Origin: Parachryseolinea silvisoli
GTDB lineage: Bacteria > Bacteroidota > Bacteroidia > Cytophagales > Cyclobacteriaceae
DNA: 64,000 bases
Assembly (NCBI RefSeq): GCF_021190955.1
Contig: NZ_JAIOAO010000003.1
Span: 682,001 to 746,000, forward strand
Reading direction: 5' to 3'
The position numbers and the translations under genes are program-made. Numbering within the stretch: position 1 is the first letter of the stretch; every line of letters begins with the position of its first letter. The notes under the pieces were generated by a model, which was not told where the DNA came from, made no database searches, and was given only the letters and a program-made list of their open reading frames with translations. Of this stretch, positions 10,677-21,500 are shown in pieces.

Positions 10677-11618
10677 TTAACGATAGCTGTAATACTGCGG
10701 ACACTCGGGGTTCTTGTGCACGCCCCGGATGATGGAGCGGAAGTTCAGGATAAACTCATGTGAGCCGTTCGAGAACTTGTTCAGTGCCGAAGTGGTCCAG
10801 TCGTACGAGTAGGCAAAGTGGATTTTGTCGGTCAGCTTCAGATCGAGGAAGCCGATAAACGAGTCGCCGCTTCGCCACGCCGCGCCAATGCTAAAGATGT
10901 CATAGAAAATGAAAGAGTTGTTGATGTCGATGCTCAACGGCTGACCCTCCTGTGAACGCAGCAGGAAGGACGGGTTCATCTTCACTTTTCCAGCACGGTC
11001 CAGGGGGACATATACTCCCGAGCGCAGCATGTAGTAGCGCTTTTCGATAACCTCGGTGATGGCCCCTTCGAAGCCACCGCCCTCATTCGACTTGCTGTTG
11101 ATGATAAACGGCACCGACAGGCCTACAAAGAAATTCTTCTTGTTGAAAAACAACCCGGCACCGAAGTTCGGTTTAAACGTGTTCATCGAAAGGAATGACC
11201 CCGGGTCGTCATGCTGCAAGCTGAGCTTGCTGTAATCGGCACCCAGGAAGGTAAACCCTGCCTGCAAGCCCATCGACAGGGTGGCCTGGCCCATGTGGAT
11301 CTTATAGGCATAGCTGCCGTACACATGATCGTTGCCATAGCTGCCGATCTCGTCGTGGTTCACCATCAGGCCCACGCCGATCTTGTTCTTCATCAACGCC
11401 GTGTGGGCGGAGAAAGAGAATGTGCGCGGTGCCCCGGGAAAGTTCACCCACTGATTGCGGTACAGCGCCGTAGCGCTGAACTGCACATGTGCGCCGGCAT
11501 AGGCCGGGTTGATCGCCATTTCGTTAAAAAAGTACTGCGTAAACACCGGGTACTGCTGGGCGCGGCAGATTCCCGTAACGAAAAGCAGCAGACAACTGAG
11601 GTAAAAAAGTCGCATCAT
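10677..11618 (-). CDS. PorP/SprF family type IX secretion membrane protein
   Basis: Outer-membrane protein of 313 aa. Signal peptide MRLFYLSCLLLFVTGICRAQ; the start may be the first or second of two adjacent ATGs (11618 or 11615). The mature N-terminus QYPVFTQYFFNEMAINPAYAGAH is typical of PorP/SprF, and the chain continues as a beta-barrel-like sequence (SFSAHTALMKNKIGVGL) ending in a short strand. In the family, SprF helps deliver the SprB adhesin to the surface, and PorP-like proteins partner with type-B C-terminal-domain substrates. The start is 11 bp after the stop of the giant adhesin-like gene, so the two are almost certainly co-transcribed and probably work together. Confidence 0.9.
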   Translation of the reverse strand: MMRLFYLSCLLLFVTGICRAQQYPVFTQYFFNEMAINPAYAGAHVQFSATALYRNQWVNFPGAPRTFSFSAHTALMKNKIGVGLMVNHDEIGSYGNDHVYGSYAYKIHMGQATLSMGLQAGFTFLGADYSKLSLQHDDPGSFLSMNTFKPNFGAGLFFNKKNFFVGLSVPFIINSKSNEGGGFEGAITEVIEKRYYMLRSGVYVPLDRAGKVKMNPSFLLRSQEGQPLSIDINNSFIFYDIFSIGAAWRSGDSFIGFLDLKLTDKIHFAYSYDWTTSALNKFSNGSHEFILNFRSIIRGVHKNPECPQYYSYR

Positions 11619-11629
11619 GTCGTTGTAGT

Positions 11630-14600
11630 TTAATTCACAATCTCCAGATAACCGGCAAGAGGCTTCGACCCGTTGCGCTTATCAATCACATAGAAATAAG
11701 TACCATCCGGCAGGTTGTTGCCCATCGGGCTGATCCCGCGGTTGGACAAGCCATCAAACACTACCGAATTGTTATCGTACCCTTCTGCCTGGTACACCAG
11801 TGTACCGGCGCGGTTAAAGATCCGGACGACGTTACTTTGGAATTCTTCAATGCAGTCGATGTGAAAGTAGCTGTTTCGGTCGTCGCCGTTGCGCGAGATG
11901 CCATTGAACGGATGGATCTCCGAGCCGATCACGAACGTTGTATCCGCCGAACAACCCATAAGCGTGATGACCGTTACGGTATAAATTTCGCCAGGCTTGC
12001 TGGAAACAAGGCCACCCAGTTTCGGATCGCCGGAGATCGTGCCAGGATTAACATCCCAGATGATCTCGCCAATATCCACCTGATTCGTCAGGACCAGGCT
12101 GACCGTTCCGTCGGGATGGCCGCACGAGGCAGGTGTTACTTCAAGGTCGAATTGCGGGTATGTAGGCGTAAACTGAAGTGTTTCATATACAAGGTCGGAC
12201 TCACACTTCGTCGCGCGATCTACCGCAATCACGCCATACGGAATCTGTGCTGCGAGTGTGTCTCGGATGTCTCCGTAAGCATCGGGCGAAACGAGCTCAG
12301 TATTCGGCTTGGTCACCGTGTTGTCATACCAGCGGAAGATATAGTCCTGGATGTTGCCACCCACGGAGGCTGCCAGAGCGCCGTTGTTCTCAATACAGCT
12401 TGTAACCTGCGAGAGGATCTCGATCGTAGGAACGGGGACGGGCAGAGGCTGGTACGGTATTGTCAGCGTTGTGCTATCCATACAGCCGGAGATGAGGTCG
12501 ATCGCCAATACGGTATAGGTAAAGTCAGCACGTTTCAGGTTCTCAGCCATGAAGTCCGTGCGGAAAGCTGCTACGGGATTTAGCGGATGTGTGGCCGGAT
12601 CATCAAACCAGCTGAACTGGTAGTTCACAATGTCGCCGTTGACACTGGCAGAAGCCATACCGTTCGGAATCGTCTCATCGCAATTCGAGACAGCAGCCAG
12701 CACTTGCGTGGTAATAGGAAGTGTAGGCAATACTTTTTCGAGACGCACAATCGCCGTATCGCTCTTACACGCAGGGCGCGTATCATTTAGATCGAAGGCC
12801 ACGACTTTCAGGTCACGGTTGGCATATTCGGACGTCAGGTTCTCCAATGAGCGGCCCGTGTTAACCGGGGTAATCGGGTTGCCGCGCTCGTCGTACCATT
12901 CATACCGGTAGTTGGCTTCAATGATCGGACGGGGCTGGCCTGCCAGCGGATCAGACGGCGGCAATACGCCGGCCGAGGAGATGCGTGCAAAGACAGAACC
13001 ATTCTCGTTGATATTCGGCGTCAGGAATACGTTCACACAGTTGGTGAGCGGCAACGAAGATGCGCTTACGAAGAACTTGATCGTATCCATGGGCACCGTA
13101 TAGGTGTCTTCTATCCAGCAGTTGTTATTCGGGTTCAGTACCCGCACTGTGAAGTCATTCACAGAAAGTTGGTTTGCCAGGGTATTGCTGGTGCCAAGAA
13201 CCGGCCCCTGTACCGGGACGGGGTTCCGCACGCCACTGTTATTATACCCAAACCAGGTGAACTCGTAGTTCTGGCCCGTTTCCGGGAGGGCCTTGACATC
13301 CAGGAAGCCCGTGACAGGATCGACGCACATGATTTCAGTGCGGAAGCTCTCCAGTACGACATCCACCGTACCGAGGGTGCTGTCCTGAATCACAAAGTCA
13401 AAGTTCACATCGCAACCTGTAGCGTTATATTTCGCGATAGCTGTATACTTTCCGGAATCCAGGTTGACAATAGGGTTGGTGACAGAAGGCAACAGGGTGT
13501 TGGTGGCACGGTTCAGCCACGAGAACGTAAAGCCTGCGAACGGAGCGGCTACAGGCACGCCGTCTTTCTGAAGCTCAATAAACTCAGCCGATCCGTTGGT
13601 CATGATAGCTGATGTCGGGCTCCCCGGAATACACTGGGTAATAGCCTTTGTTTTGAAGTCGCCGTCCATGAGACGAAGATCTTGCTCGATCGCCGGGATC
13701 AGGAATGTGGCACGTCCGGAGCAACCTTCATTCCGCGCTGTTGTGGTAGTAAAGACCACCTCATAGCCAAGCTCATTGTCTACCATATTACGCAGGTCCT
13801 TATTATTGATCCCGAATTTCTTGCTGGCGGGTACCGGAGAGTTGTCATCCTTATTTGTCCAGACAAATGTAAAGTTGGCTGGGTCGGCGGCAACCTCTTC
13901 CTGCTTCAAGGCGATTGTTATAACGCCAGTGCCATTAATGATGGAGGCATCGCAGTTCATATTGGCCGTAATGCCGGTTAACGTTGCGTCAATCTCAGGC
14001 TTGAACTCCTTGCGGTCAATAAAGACGGCTTGCGCATAGCGACAACCTAGCAAGGGATCGCCAAGCTTCGTGTTCACGGCTACAACGGTGTAAGTGGTTT
14101 TGTCGAGGCCAATGTCGGTCTTATATTTATTTGGGGTGGCAGGAACAGCGCCGGGTATGATACCCTCAAAAAACGGTGGCGTATGTACGTTATAGGGATT
14201 TTTTGCATCCGGATCTTTCGTAGCCCTGTATAAGAGTATCTCGTAGTCAGCCTCGGTATAGGTACCGGGAGGATTGGGAGAGGGGCTCAGCGTCACGTCG
14301 ATGGAACCACCCGGATTCGGCTTACACTTGATAATGTCTTCGTGGGTAAGCGTGATGGAGTGACCGTTCAGGAACGGAATGGTGCCATAGGCTGTCGTGT
14401 CGCAGCCATTGTCCGGATTCGTAATCTTGACGGAATAAAGACCCGTGCCATTGATGATAGAATCACGCAGCACGCCAAGTTGTTCGTGCAAACTGCTACC
14501 ATCAATATCGTACCAGGCAAAATTAAACTTGCTGGGCGTCGTAGGCGCGGTTACTTCCACAGTAAAGATACCGTCCTTGCTATTCTGACAGTCCGATGCA

Positions 14601-17600
14601 GCTTTCAAATTGGGGTTGGTCAATACCATTTTCGGTACATTGTTCGCCACCTTCACAGTAACAGGCAGCGACCGGCAGGTATACTGTGTATGGACAGCAA
14701 CAACCTGGTAAGTGCCGGGCTCGAGCCCCTCTACCGTACCATCGGTGTCGGGCAGAGTGGTCTCAGGATCATCACTGATATTCGTCCAGATAAAGGTGTA
14801 ATCGCTCACGCTGGTACCGACATTCACCGAGGTAATTTCAATTTTACCATTGGCGGGCGCACAACTGCTCTTCGCAGTAGGAGTAGGCACTACCACTACA
14901 GTTTTACGACTGTCGAGCACACGGATCGTGTCAGACTTGGAACAACCCGTAGTTGACTCTACCACATTGATTGTATAAAGTCCGGCCTTCAAACCTGTAA
15001 CTGTGGCATTGGTCGCGCCCGGGATTTTGTTGACATCGGCCGTGCTATTCCCTGTATACCACTGGTAGACAACAGGCGTGGTCGCAGCCGTAGCCGTAAC
15101 CGTAGCCTCACCGGTCGGATTATCTTTGTCGCACGACAGCTGATCGTCCTTCACCAGACTGGTAATCTTAGGCGGGGTGGTTTGGGTCATCCATACGGTC
15201 TTTTTCGACTCGCACAAGGTGGTATTGTTAATGGCCGTCACCGTATACTTCTGCGCCTTCAGGTTATCATAGAACGGCGAGTTGGCCTTGTCCGGCGTTG
15301 GTTTCACTGTCGAACCATTGTACCAGTTGAAGGTATAGCCTGTTGTTTGGCCGTCGGCCAGGGCTTCGATCCTGCCTGAATTAACATTCGAGCATTTGAT
15401 GGTATCAATTTTAGTGGTAATAACCGGTAGGTTGATAACTTTCTTAACCTCTGCCGTCGACAAACTGGGGCAGCCGGTTTTTTTGTCTTGAACCCATACC
15501 GTATAACTGCCTTCGCTCAGCCCATCCAGGTCCGGGCTAAAGCCCAGGGTATCGCTCAGGGATACAGGGAACCATGTGATGTCATATTTGGTAGGATCGG
15601 TCAACACGGCACGCAAGTGGCCGTTCGGATTTTTACAATTCGTAAGATCGGTGATGATGTCAATGGATACGGTAATGGTGGGAGCAGGCTTGTCGTTGAT
15701 AATAACATGCGCCGTATCAGAACCACACTTTGCAGCTTTGTGCACAGCATATACCGTATATTCTCCGGCAGCAAGCCCGCTATAGGCAAAGCCCACATGG
15801 TCAGCTGTGCCAGGCGCGCCTGCGTCGTGGCCGTCAAACCAGTAGAAGGTATAATTCACGGAGTCTTTGCTGGGACCATAAGCCTTGGCAATCCCTTTAT
15901 CCGGGATGATCACCCCCCCGGGAGGCGAAGGACATTTTAAGTTGTCTATGGCTGTCGTGGTAAGAGCCGCCAGGCCGGGATCAACCGGAGCAAACAGCAA
16001 GTTGTCGCCGTAGTCGCACTCCATGATCCGGCCGGGTTGCTTGGTAATATCCAGCGGAATGGTAGTGCCATTGTCGTTCAGCGAAACATACAGCGTGAAG
16101 GGTGATCCATTCCCCGCAATCGTAAGCTTTTGAGTGATCGTATCACCCGGATTCATGTCCGACAATGTGATCTTCGTGGTAGAGATTTTGACCGCAGATG
16201 CGGTACGAGGATCTCCATTATAGAAGGTGATGTTCAGCCCACCCGAGATAGAAATGTCGCCCTTGTTCCTGAATTTGAATGTAACACCGATGTTCTTGTC
16301 CGGACAGGTAGGCGCGTCAATCAGCATCTGAGGCGCCGTTGGATCGCTCGGATCAAAAGGCACAACCGAAAGGTTCGGCGCTGCATACGACGGACATCCG
16401 TACGAGTTGAGGAAAGGAGCCTGGTTCAGGAAGTTGTTCAGCGGCCGGCTCTTTTTATCGACAGCACAAATAGCATTGTCAGAATATACCAGGTGATGTT
16501 GCTGGATTTGTTTAGGAATGGTCAGGTCGTCATTGACGTTCACCACGAAATAACCGTGTTGGTTCCAAACCTTACGGGCAGGTACCCACGGTACGTTGGC
16601 TGACTCGTACACGCGCACCTCGGCGTTAGTAAAAAGACCCATGCCGGCGCCAGGCTGGCTATCGTCAGAAGCACAGACAACGCAGATCTCGGTCGAGCCA
16701 TCGCCGTTCATATCCGCTACGATTGGGTATTCATTCGACGTACGCGACGCACAGCGGATCGGCGTACTGCGCGTTACTTTGGCGACACCGGCTACCAGGG
16801 TGGTTGTATAAATATAAAGATAGTCCTCATCGCGGTAGACGATTTCTGACTTGCCATCGGCATTGAAGTCAAACATGGTGCAGCCGGTATATCCCGACGT
16901 CTGTTCAGTTACATTCTCTCTCCAAAGAAGCTCGAGGTTACTGGCTCCTTCTTTGAGCGCATACAGCTGCCCACCCGATACATACACCGCATTCATCTTA
17001 CCGTCACCGTCAATGTCGGCGATGTTGATACGGCCCGTACCATTTTTCCAACCGTTTGCATAGATGCTGCCATCCTGATATGTTTTGACGACATTGTGTT
17101 CAACATCCCAAAAGAATATTGTTGTATTCTGATCGTTCCCACTCGTCGATCCCACCGCCACTACATCCAGAAAACCGTCAAGGTTAAAGTCGGCTATGCT
17201 TGTGCCACTGCCAGAGGTACGGCCGGTTCGTAAGAAATAGCTTGGGTCGCTCTTTGTAAGTGTCATCGTCGAGCCATTGACCGGTGGCGTGACTGCAGTT
17301 GGAAGCGTAACTCCGGGTGCTGCCGGACGATTGATATTGACCGTGTATATGCGACAACCCGCAATTAGCTCTTGGGCGGGGGAGGCTGTCAGAATGTTGG
17401 CTGCGATCGGCGCGTTGCTATTTTGCTTGATGTCATTATTAAAAAGGTTTTCGGCCATCTTGGTTCCTGTGTGCGCATCGTAAATTTGTGTGCGAACATA
17501 CAGCTCAACTGCACCGTCACCGTCGAAGTCAGTCAGACCAAGCGTGCCGGGATAATACGTAAAAGATATCGCGTTATTCCAAACTTTTTTACCGGTACAG

Positions 17601-18226
17601 TCATACGCAATGAGCTTGTAGCCAACGCCATCCGAGTCGGTGTGCAAGACGAAATACTCCACGCAGCCATCCTTATTAATATCGCCCATGGCAATGTCTT
17701 CAAACGTCGGTTTGAACCCGTCGGCCAATAAGTTTATCTGTTTATCTATGTTAAGCGTCGTACCCGTGGTGGGTGCTTGCAGCACGTTCAGAACCGCTTC
17801 GGTAGGGCTACCGTCGCCGTTACGGAAAGTGGTGACCAACTCCGGAACGCCATCGCTATCCACGTCGCCAACAATAAGTCGGTTCACGTGGTTAGCTGTA
17901 CCCGGCTGAGACTTGAATTTAAGCTTCATCTCAAAAGGAGGGAAGGTCTCAGGCTTAACGTTACACGTAACAGGTTTACCGATAAAGAAGTCTTTACAGA
18001 CCTGGCTCAGGACACACTCCTTGTCGTAGCAATCAATAAATCGGTCACCGTCATCGTCGATACCGTTGTCACAGATTTCACATGTCTTGGTGGGACACTC
18101 CAATGGATCAAGGCAGTCGATAAGACCGTTGCCGTCGTTGTCCATGTTGTCGTTGCAAATCTCCTGTGCATAGGAATAACCAGCACTAAGGCAGAACAGG
18201 GTGATCAGGAAGAAAAGCTTCTTCAT
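11630..18226 (-). CDS. Giant SprB-like surface protein: FG-GAP repeats, about 14 Ig-like SprB-type modules, T9SS type-B C-terminal domain
   Basis: Secreted protein of about 2198 aa. I start at the ATG at 18226 because it begins a clean signal peptide (MKKLFFLITLFCLSAGYSYAQ); an upstream extension to 18310 has no such feature. Next come two DxDxDG calcium-loop motifs with paired cysteines (DNMDNDGNGLIDC and DNGIDDDGDRFIDC), then seven FG-GAP/VCBS-type repeats (for example INKDGCVEY, FNLDGFLDVV, MNGDGSTEI). About 14 modules of 80-120 aa follow, each with a cysteine near both ends, an FxWY-like core and a GLxxGxYTV motif, as in SprB repeats. The C-terminus (NGDDRNSYF, VRIFNRAGTLVYQ, LPDGTYFYVID) is a gliding-type sorting domain. 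It is likely an adhesin or motility protein exported by the T9SS, with the adjacent PorP/SprF protein as partner. Confidence 0.88.
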   Translation of the reverse strand: MKKLFFLITLFCLSAGYSYAQEICNDNMDNDGNGLIDCLDPLECPTKTCEICDNGIDDDGDRFIDCYDKECVLSQVCKDFFIGKPVTCNVKPETFPPFEMKLKFKSQPGTANHVNRLIVGDVDSDGVPELVTTFRNGDGSPTEAVLNVLQAPTTGTTLNIDKQINLLADGFKPTFEDIAMGDINKDGCVEYFVLHTDSDGVGYKLIAYDCTGKKVWNNAISFTYYPGTLGLTDFDGDGAVELYVRTQIYDAHTGTKMAENLFNNDIKQNSNAPIAANILTASPAQELIAGCRIYTVNINRPAAPGVTLPTAVTPPVNGSTMTLTKSDPSYFLRTGRTSGSGTSIADFNLDGFLDVVAVGSTSGNDQNTTIFFWDVEHNVVKTYQDGSIYANGWKNGTGRINIADIDGDGKMNAVYVSGGQLYALKEGASNLELLWRENVTEQTSGYTGCTMFDFNADGKSEIVYRDEDYLYIYTTTLVAGVAKVTRSTPIRCASRTSNEYPIVADMNGDGSTEICVVCASDDSQPGAGMGLFTNAEVRVYESANVPWVPARKVWNQHGYFVVNVNDDLTIPKQIQQHHLVYSDNAICAVDKKSRPLNNFLNQAPFLNSYGCPSYAAPNLSVVPFDPSDPTAPQMLIDAPTCPDKNIGVTFKFRNKGDISISGGLNITFYNGDPRTASAVKISTTKITLSDMNPGDTITQKLTIAGNGSPFTLYVSLNDNGTTIPLDITKQPGRIMECDYGDNLLFAPVDPGLAALTTTAIDNLKCPSPPGGVIIPDKGIAKAYGPSKDSVNYTFYWFDGHDAGAPGTADHVGFAYSGLAAGEYTVYAVHKAAKCGSDTAHVIINDKPAPTITVSIDIITDLTNCKNPNGHLRAVLTDPTKYDITWFPVSLSDTLGFSPDLDGLSEGSYTVWVQDKKTGCPSLSTAEVKKVINLPVITTKIDTIKCSNVNSGRIEALADGQTTGYTFNWYNGSTVKPTPDKANSPFYDNLKAQKYTVTAINNTTLCESKKTVWMTQTTPPKITSLVKDDQLSCDKDNPTGEATVTATAATTPVVYQWYTGNSTADVNKIPGATNATVTGLKAGLYTINVVESTTGCSKSDTIRVLDSRKTVVVVPTPTAKSSCAPANGKIEITSVNVGTSVSDYTFIWTNISDDPETTLPDTDGTVEGLEPGTYQVVAVHTQYTCRSLPVTVKVANNVPKMVLTNPNLKAASDCQNSKDGIFTVEVTAPTTPSKFNFAWYDIDGSSLHEQLGVLRDSIINGTGLYSVKITNPDNGCDTTAYGTIPFLNGHSITLTHEDIIKCKPNPGGSIDVTLSPSPNPPGTYTEADYEILLYRATKDPDAKNPYNVHTPPFFEGIIPGAVPATPNKYKTDIGLDKTTYTVVAVNTKLGDPLLGCRYAQAVFIDRKEFKPEIDATLTGITANMNCDASIINGTGVITIALKQEEVAADPANFTFVWTNKDDNSPVPASKKFGINNKDLRNMVDNELGYEVVFTTTTARNEGCSGRATFLIPAIEQDLRLMDGDFKTKAITQCIPGSPTSAIMTNGSAEFIELQKDGVPVAAPFAGFTFSWLNRATNTLLPSVTNPIVNLDSGKYTAIAKYNATGCDVNFDFVIQDSTLGTVDVVLESFRTEIMCVDPVTGFLDVKALPETGQNYEFTWFGYNNSGVRNPVPVQGPVLGTSNTLANQLSVNDFTVRVLNPNNNCWIEDTYTVPMDTIKFFVSASSLPLTNCVNVFLTPNINENGSVFARISSAGVLPPSDPLAGQPRPIIEANYRYEWYDERGNPITPVNTGRSLENLTSEYANRDLKVVAFDLNDTRPACKSDTAIVRLEKVLPTLPITTQVLAAVSNCDETIPNGMASASVNGDIVNYQFSWFDDPATHPLNPVAAFRTDFMAENLKRADFTYTVLAIDLISGCMDSTTLTIPYQPLPVPVPTIEILSQVTSCIENNGALAASVGGNIQDYIFRWYDNTVTKPNTELVSPDAYGDIRDTLAAQIPYGVIAVDRATKCESDLVYETLQFTPTYPQFDLEVTPASCGHPDGTVSLVLTNQVDIGEIIWDVNPGTISGDPKLGGLVSSKPGEIYTVTVITLMGCSADTTFVIGSEIHPFNGISRNGDDRNSYFHIDCIEEFQSNVVRIFNRAGTLVYQAEGYDNNSVVFDGLSNRGISPMGNNLPDGTYFYVIDKRNGSKPLAGYLEIVN

Positions 18227-18246
18227 AGGCGAAAAGAAATTATGTA

Positions 18247-18254
18247 CAAATCTA
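18247..18254 (-). promoter_or_regulatory. Candidate -7 box for the giant adhesin gene
   Basis: On the minus strand the sequence reads TAGATTTG, matching TAnnTTTG, 20 bp before the ATG at 18226. No clear -33 TTG was found. A terminator at 18472-18494 separates this gene from the one upstream, so it needs its own promoter. Confidence 0.4.
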
Positions 18255-18471
18255 AAACACATGCCCCTAAATATGGCTGCTCTGAAATTCATATTTTGGT
18301 AACCGGTCATGTAAGGTATCCTACCCGTAGTGACACTTTATGTAGATATAATGTAGTCAGTACAAGTATTACCTCTACACTTTTATGGTGTGATAAGGAG
18401 GATTGTAACCATGCTATGTAAGTTTTGGACTCGATTTGACTATTCCGCCAGGGGGCTAATCGACGGCCTGT

Positions 18472-18494
18472 AAAAAACCACCGCCAGACGGTGG
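18472..18494 (-). terminator. Intrinsic terminator after the 1103-aa FG-GAP protein gene
   Basis: On the minus strand CCACCG-TCTGG-CGGTGG is followed by TTTTTT (stem 18478-18483 with 18489-18494; T-run 18472-18477). It begins 8 bp past the stop codon at 18502. Confidence 0.85.
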
Positions 18495-18501
18495 CTATAC
18501 C

Positions 18502-21500
18502 CTAGCGCAGCAATGTAATGCTGCCCGCGCGTGGAGTGCTTTCTTCGCCGTCGCAGCGGATAATATAGAAGTAAACGCCGTCGGGCAATTGCTTACCGTT
18601 AAAGGTGCCGTTCCAGTCGTTGTGGTAAGGTTTGGCCTCAAATACCTTCACACCTTTGTCGTCATAAACAGTGACTCCGCACTGCGCATAGGTAAGGATC
18701 TCATCGACCTGCCACTGTTCATTAGGGCCATCGTTGTTGGGCGAGAAGAAGTTATGGGGATTCAACTTGTTGACAATGGCTTCGCCGACTACTTGCAATA
18801 TAAAGATACCTGACCCCGGACATTCATTGGCGCCAACCCCCGTTACTGTATATTCAGTCGTCGTAACCGGCTGAGCAACAGGATTAGGGACCGTTGCGTT
18901 TGAAAGCGACTCGGCTGGCGTCCATTGATACGTGTCAAGACCGGAAGCTGTCAGCTGCGCCGTCTCGCCCTCATTGATCCGTTCGGGTGTACCCGTTACA
19001 ATTACCTCCGGAGCCGGGCGCTGTGTAACCTGTTTACTTTTGGTTACGACACATGACCCTGTTAAAAAGGCGACGTCTACCGTATAAGTACCTCCGTCCG
19101 GAACCGCAATGGAGGCTGTATTTTCCCCCGTCGACCAAAGATAACTTTTAACATCCGCCGTGCTGGACGCTTCCAGCAAGAGTGTTTCTCCCTCGCAGAA
19201 CTCGTCAAGGCCTTCGGGGTTTTCGATCAATACCTCCCCAGGGGGTAGGGTCACGGAAATAGGCTGCTCGGATATAGCCAGACAGACATTGTTGCCGTAA
19301 TGGATTGACAACCGTACGGTCTTTGACCCGGTTGTGGAATAGCTGGTTTCGGCAGTGGGAGCATTTGGGCCTTGGGCATTCGTACCGCCAACGTCGAAAT
19401 TCCACTGATAGACAGGCGGGGCAGTTGTAGTAGCCGTGCTGGTAAACGTAATGCGCTGATCTTTACAGACGGTGCCGTCAGGAGAAGAGGTCGTAAAGCT
19501 CACCAGCGGCTTCGTGGTGATAGTCACTTTCACAGGGTCCGTTGGAATGGGATCACCACATCCCGTACTGCTGGCTATTACAAAGTAGCTGCCGTTAGAG
19601 CTTGATTCTGTCAGAATAAGCGGAGACACGGCGCCTGTTCCAATCTCGGTGGCGTTGCCTTGCTTATACCATTTATAGGTAAAGGCCAGAGGTGCCTCGT
19701 CAAGCTGCAACGTAAAATCAGTGTCATCGACACACGCAACGATCTCCGCCTTGCCGCTGATCTTAAAGCTTGTGGCGGGCACTTCAATCACCTCGACAAC
19801 GGTGATGCCCCGGCCCGCGACGCAGCCGTTTTTAGTAGCTTCAACCGTATATTCACCCGCCTGCGCAACGCCTGTAGCAGCGAATGCAGGAGGCGAGTTG
19901 CTGGTAGTAGTTTGTGTGTAGTTAGGCCCCGTCCACTTGTAAGAATCAACACTGCCGGATGCGTTGGCAGAAAGTGTAATATTCGTACCCTTACAAACCG
20001 GGCCGTTGTTCGAAGGGCTAAGCGTTACGGCACTTTCAGATTGAATGGTAACGGTAACGCTTTCGGACGTCAACGCGCAGCTGCCCGCAGTACAAGAGGC
20101 GCCCCCTTCTGTGCGAATCGTTACGGTGTAGTCACCGGAGTTCGCCACAACGGTGTTGATCGTGTGGCTGTATAGCTCCTTGCCGCACGCCACGGTCACA
20201 CCATCTTTCTTCCAGTCGTAGTACGCGCCGGGAGTCCGTGTCGCGGTAAGTATATGCGTGCCCACTCCGGTACATAGGATGATATCCTCTTTCGGTTCGA
20301 TTTTGGGAAGCACACAATGTTTGTTCCGCAGAATCGAGACGAGGGGTGCCGTGGCATCGGCACCGGGAAAAACAATATCAGGCTTACCATCGCCATCCAT
20401 ATCGCCTATACGCACATATTTACTGACCAACGGGATAGTAATACCGGTAGGAGTAAAGGATAGCGCGCCGGGGGTGCTGTTATTGTTCAGAACGGTGAGT
20501 ACTTTGCTAAATTGATTAGCAAGGACGATATCGGTCTTGCCGTCGCCGTCGATGTCGCCAAAGTCCATGCCGTTCATTTGTCCGTCCGAATTAATCCGAA
20601 GGGATGTAAAGCTGAACGACGAGCCGCTGCCGGTGTTTCTCAAAACGTACGTTCCGCCAATCAAACTGTTGAAAGCAACATCGGGCTTTCCATCGCCATC
20701 GAGGTCACCCACGCGCATGCTTTGCACGGTAAAACCGTCTAGCGAATGCTTGGCAACCGTGCCAAAACTGACAACCCCCGCGTGACTCTGATTAGGAAAA
20801 ATCCACAGGTTGTTGTGGTTGGGTTCCTGAAGCAGGCTTATCATGATCTCGGGAAGGCCGTCGCCGTTCAAATCCTGAAGGGCAAGAGCATTTGTTCCTT
20901 TGAAAACCGAGGTTGATCCAACGACGTCCGGTGAAGCAACAAGTACAACGGGCGCCTCGGTAAACGAGATCGTAGTTCCCACGCTCGTGTTGCGCAGAAC
21001 GCCTAACGTGTTGTTTTCCGTCCGGTTTGAAATGACAAGATCGGGACGTCCGTCCAGGTCGATATCATTTATTTCAACATCCGACATGGCCCAGCCCGGG
21101 ATGGTGATGGGAATCACGGTAAAAGAAGAGCCACCCGAATTTTGGAGTACAAAAATCTTTTCAGCCGCGCTGGCGCTCCCGGTACCGGTAACAACCAGGT
21201 CGGGCCAGCCATCACCATTCAGGTCGCCGCATTTCACACGAAGTGAAAGCGTGCTGAAGCCGGGTCCCGGCAAGACAATTCGGTTCATGGCAAGTGTGCC
21301 GGGTGTGCTGGTGTTACGATGAATAGAAAGTGTATTTATGCTGTTGTGGGTTGTAATAACTTCCGAGCGGCCGTCGTTGTTGAGATCACACAGACAGATA
21401 TCTTCGACACCCTTGTCAGCAGAGAAGTCTTGCTGGTCGTCGAGGGAAGCGGCCGTAAAGGGATGCTCGCCGCTAAAGCTCAGTAAGAAAGGATTAGGGG

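Noticed and set aside
11837-12583. 248-codon plus-strand frame within the giant adhesin gene
   Set aside because: Antisense to a continuous, clearly real 6.6-kb gene with repeated modules; no recognisable feature.
18227-18310. 28-residue N-terminal extension of the giant adhesin
   Set aside because: The signal peptide starts at the internal ATG at 18226; the extension would bury it and overlaps the candidate promoter.
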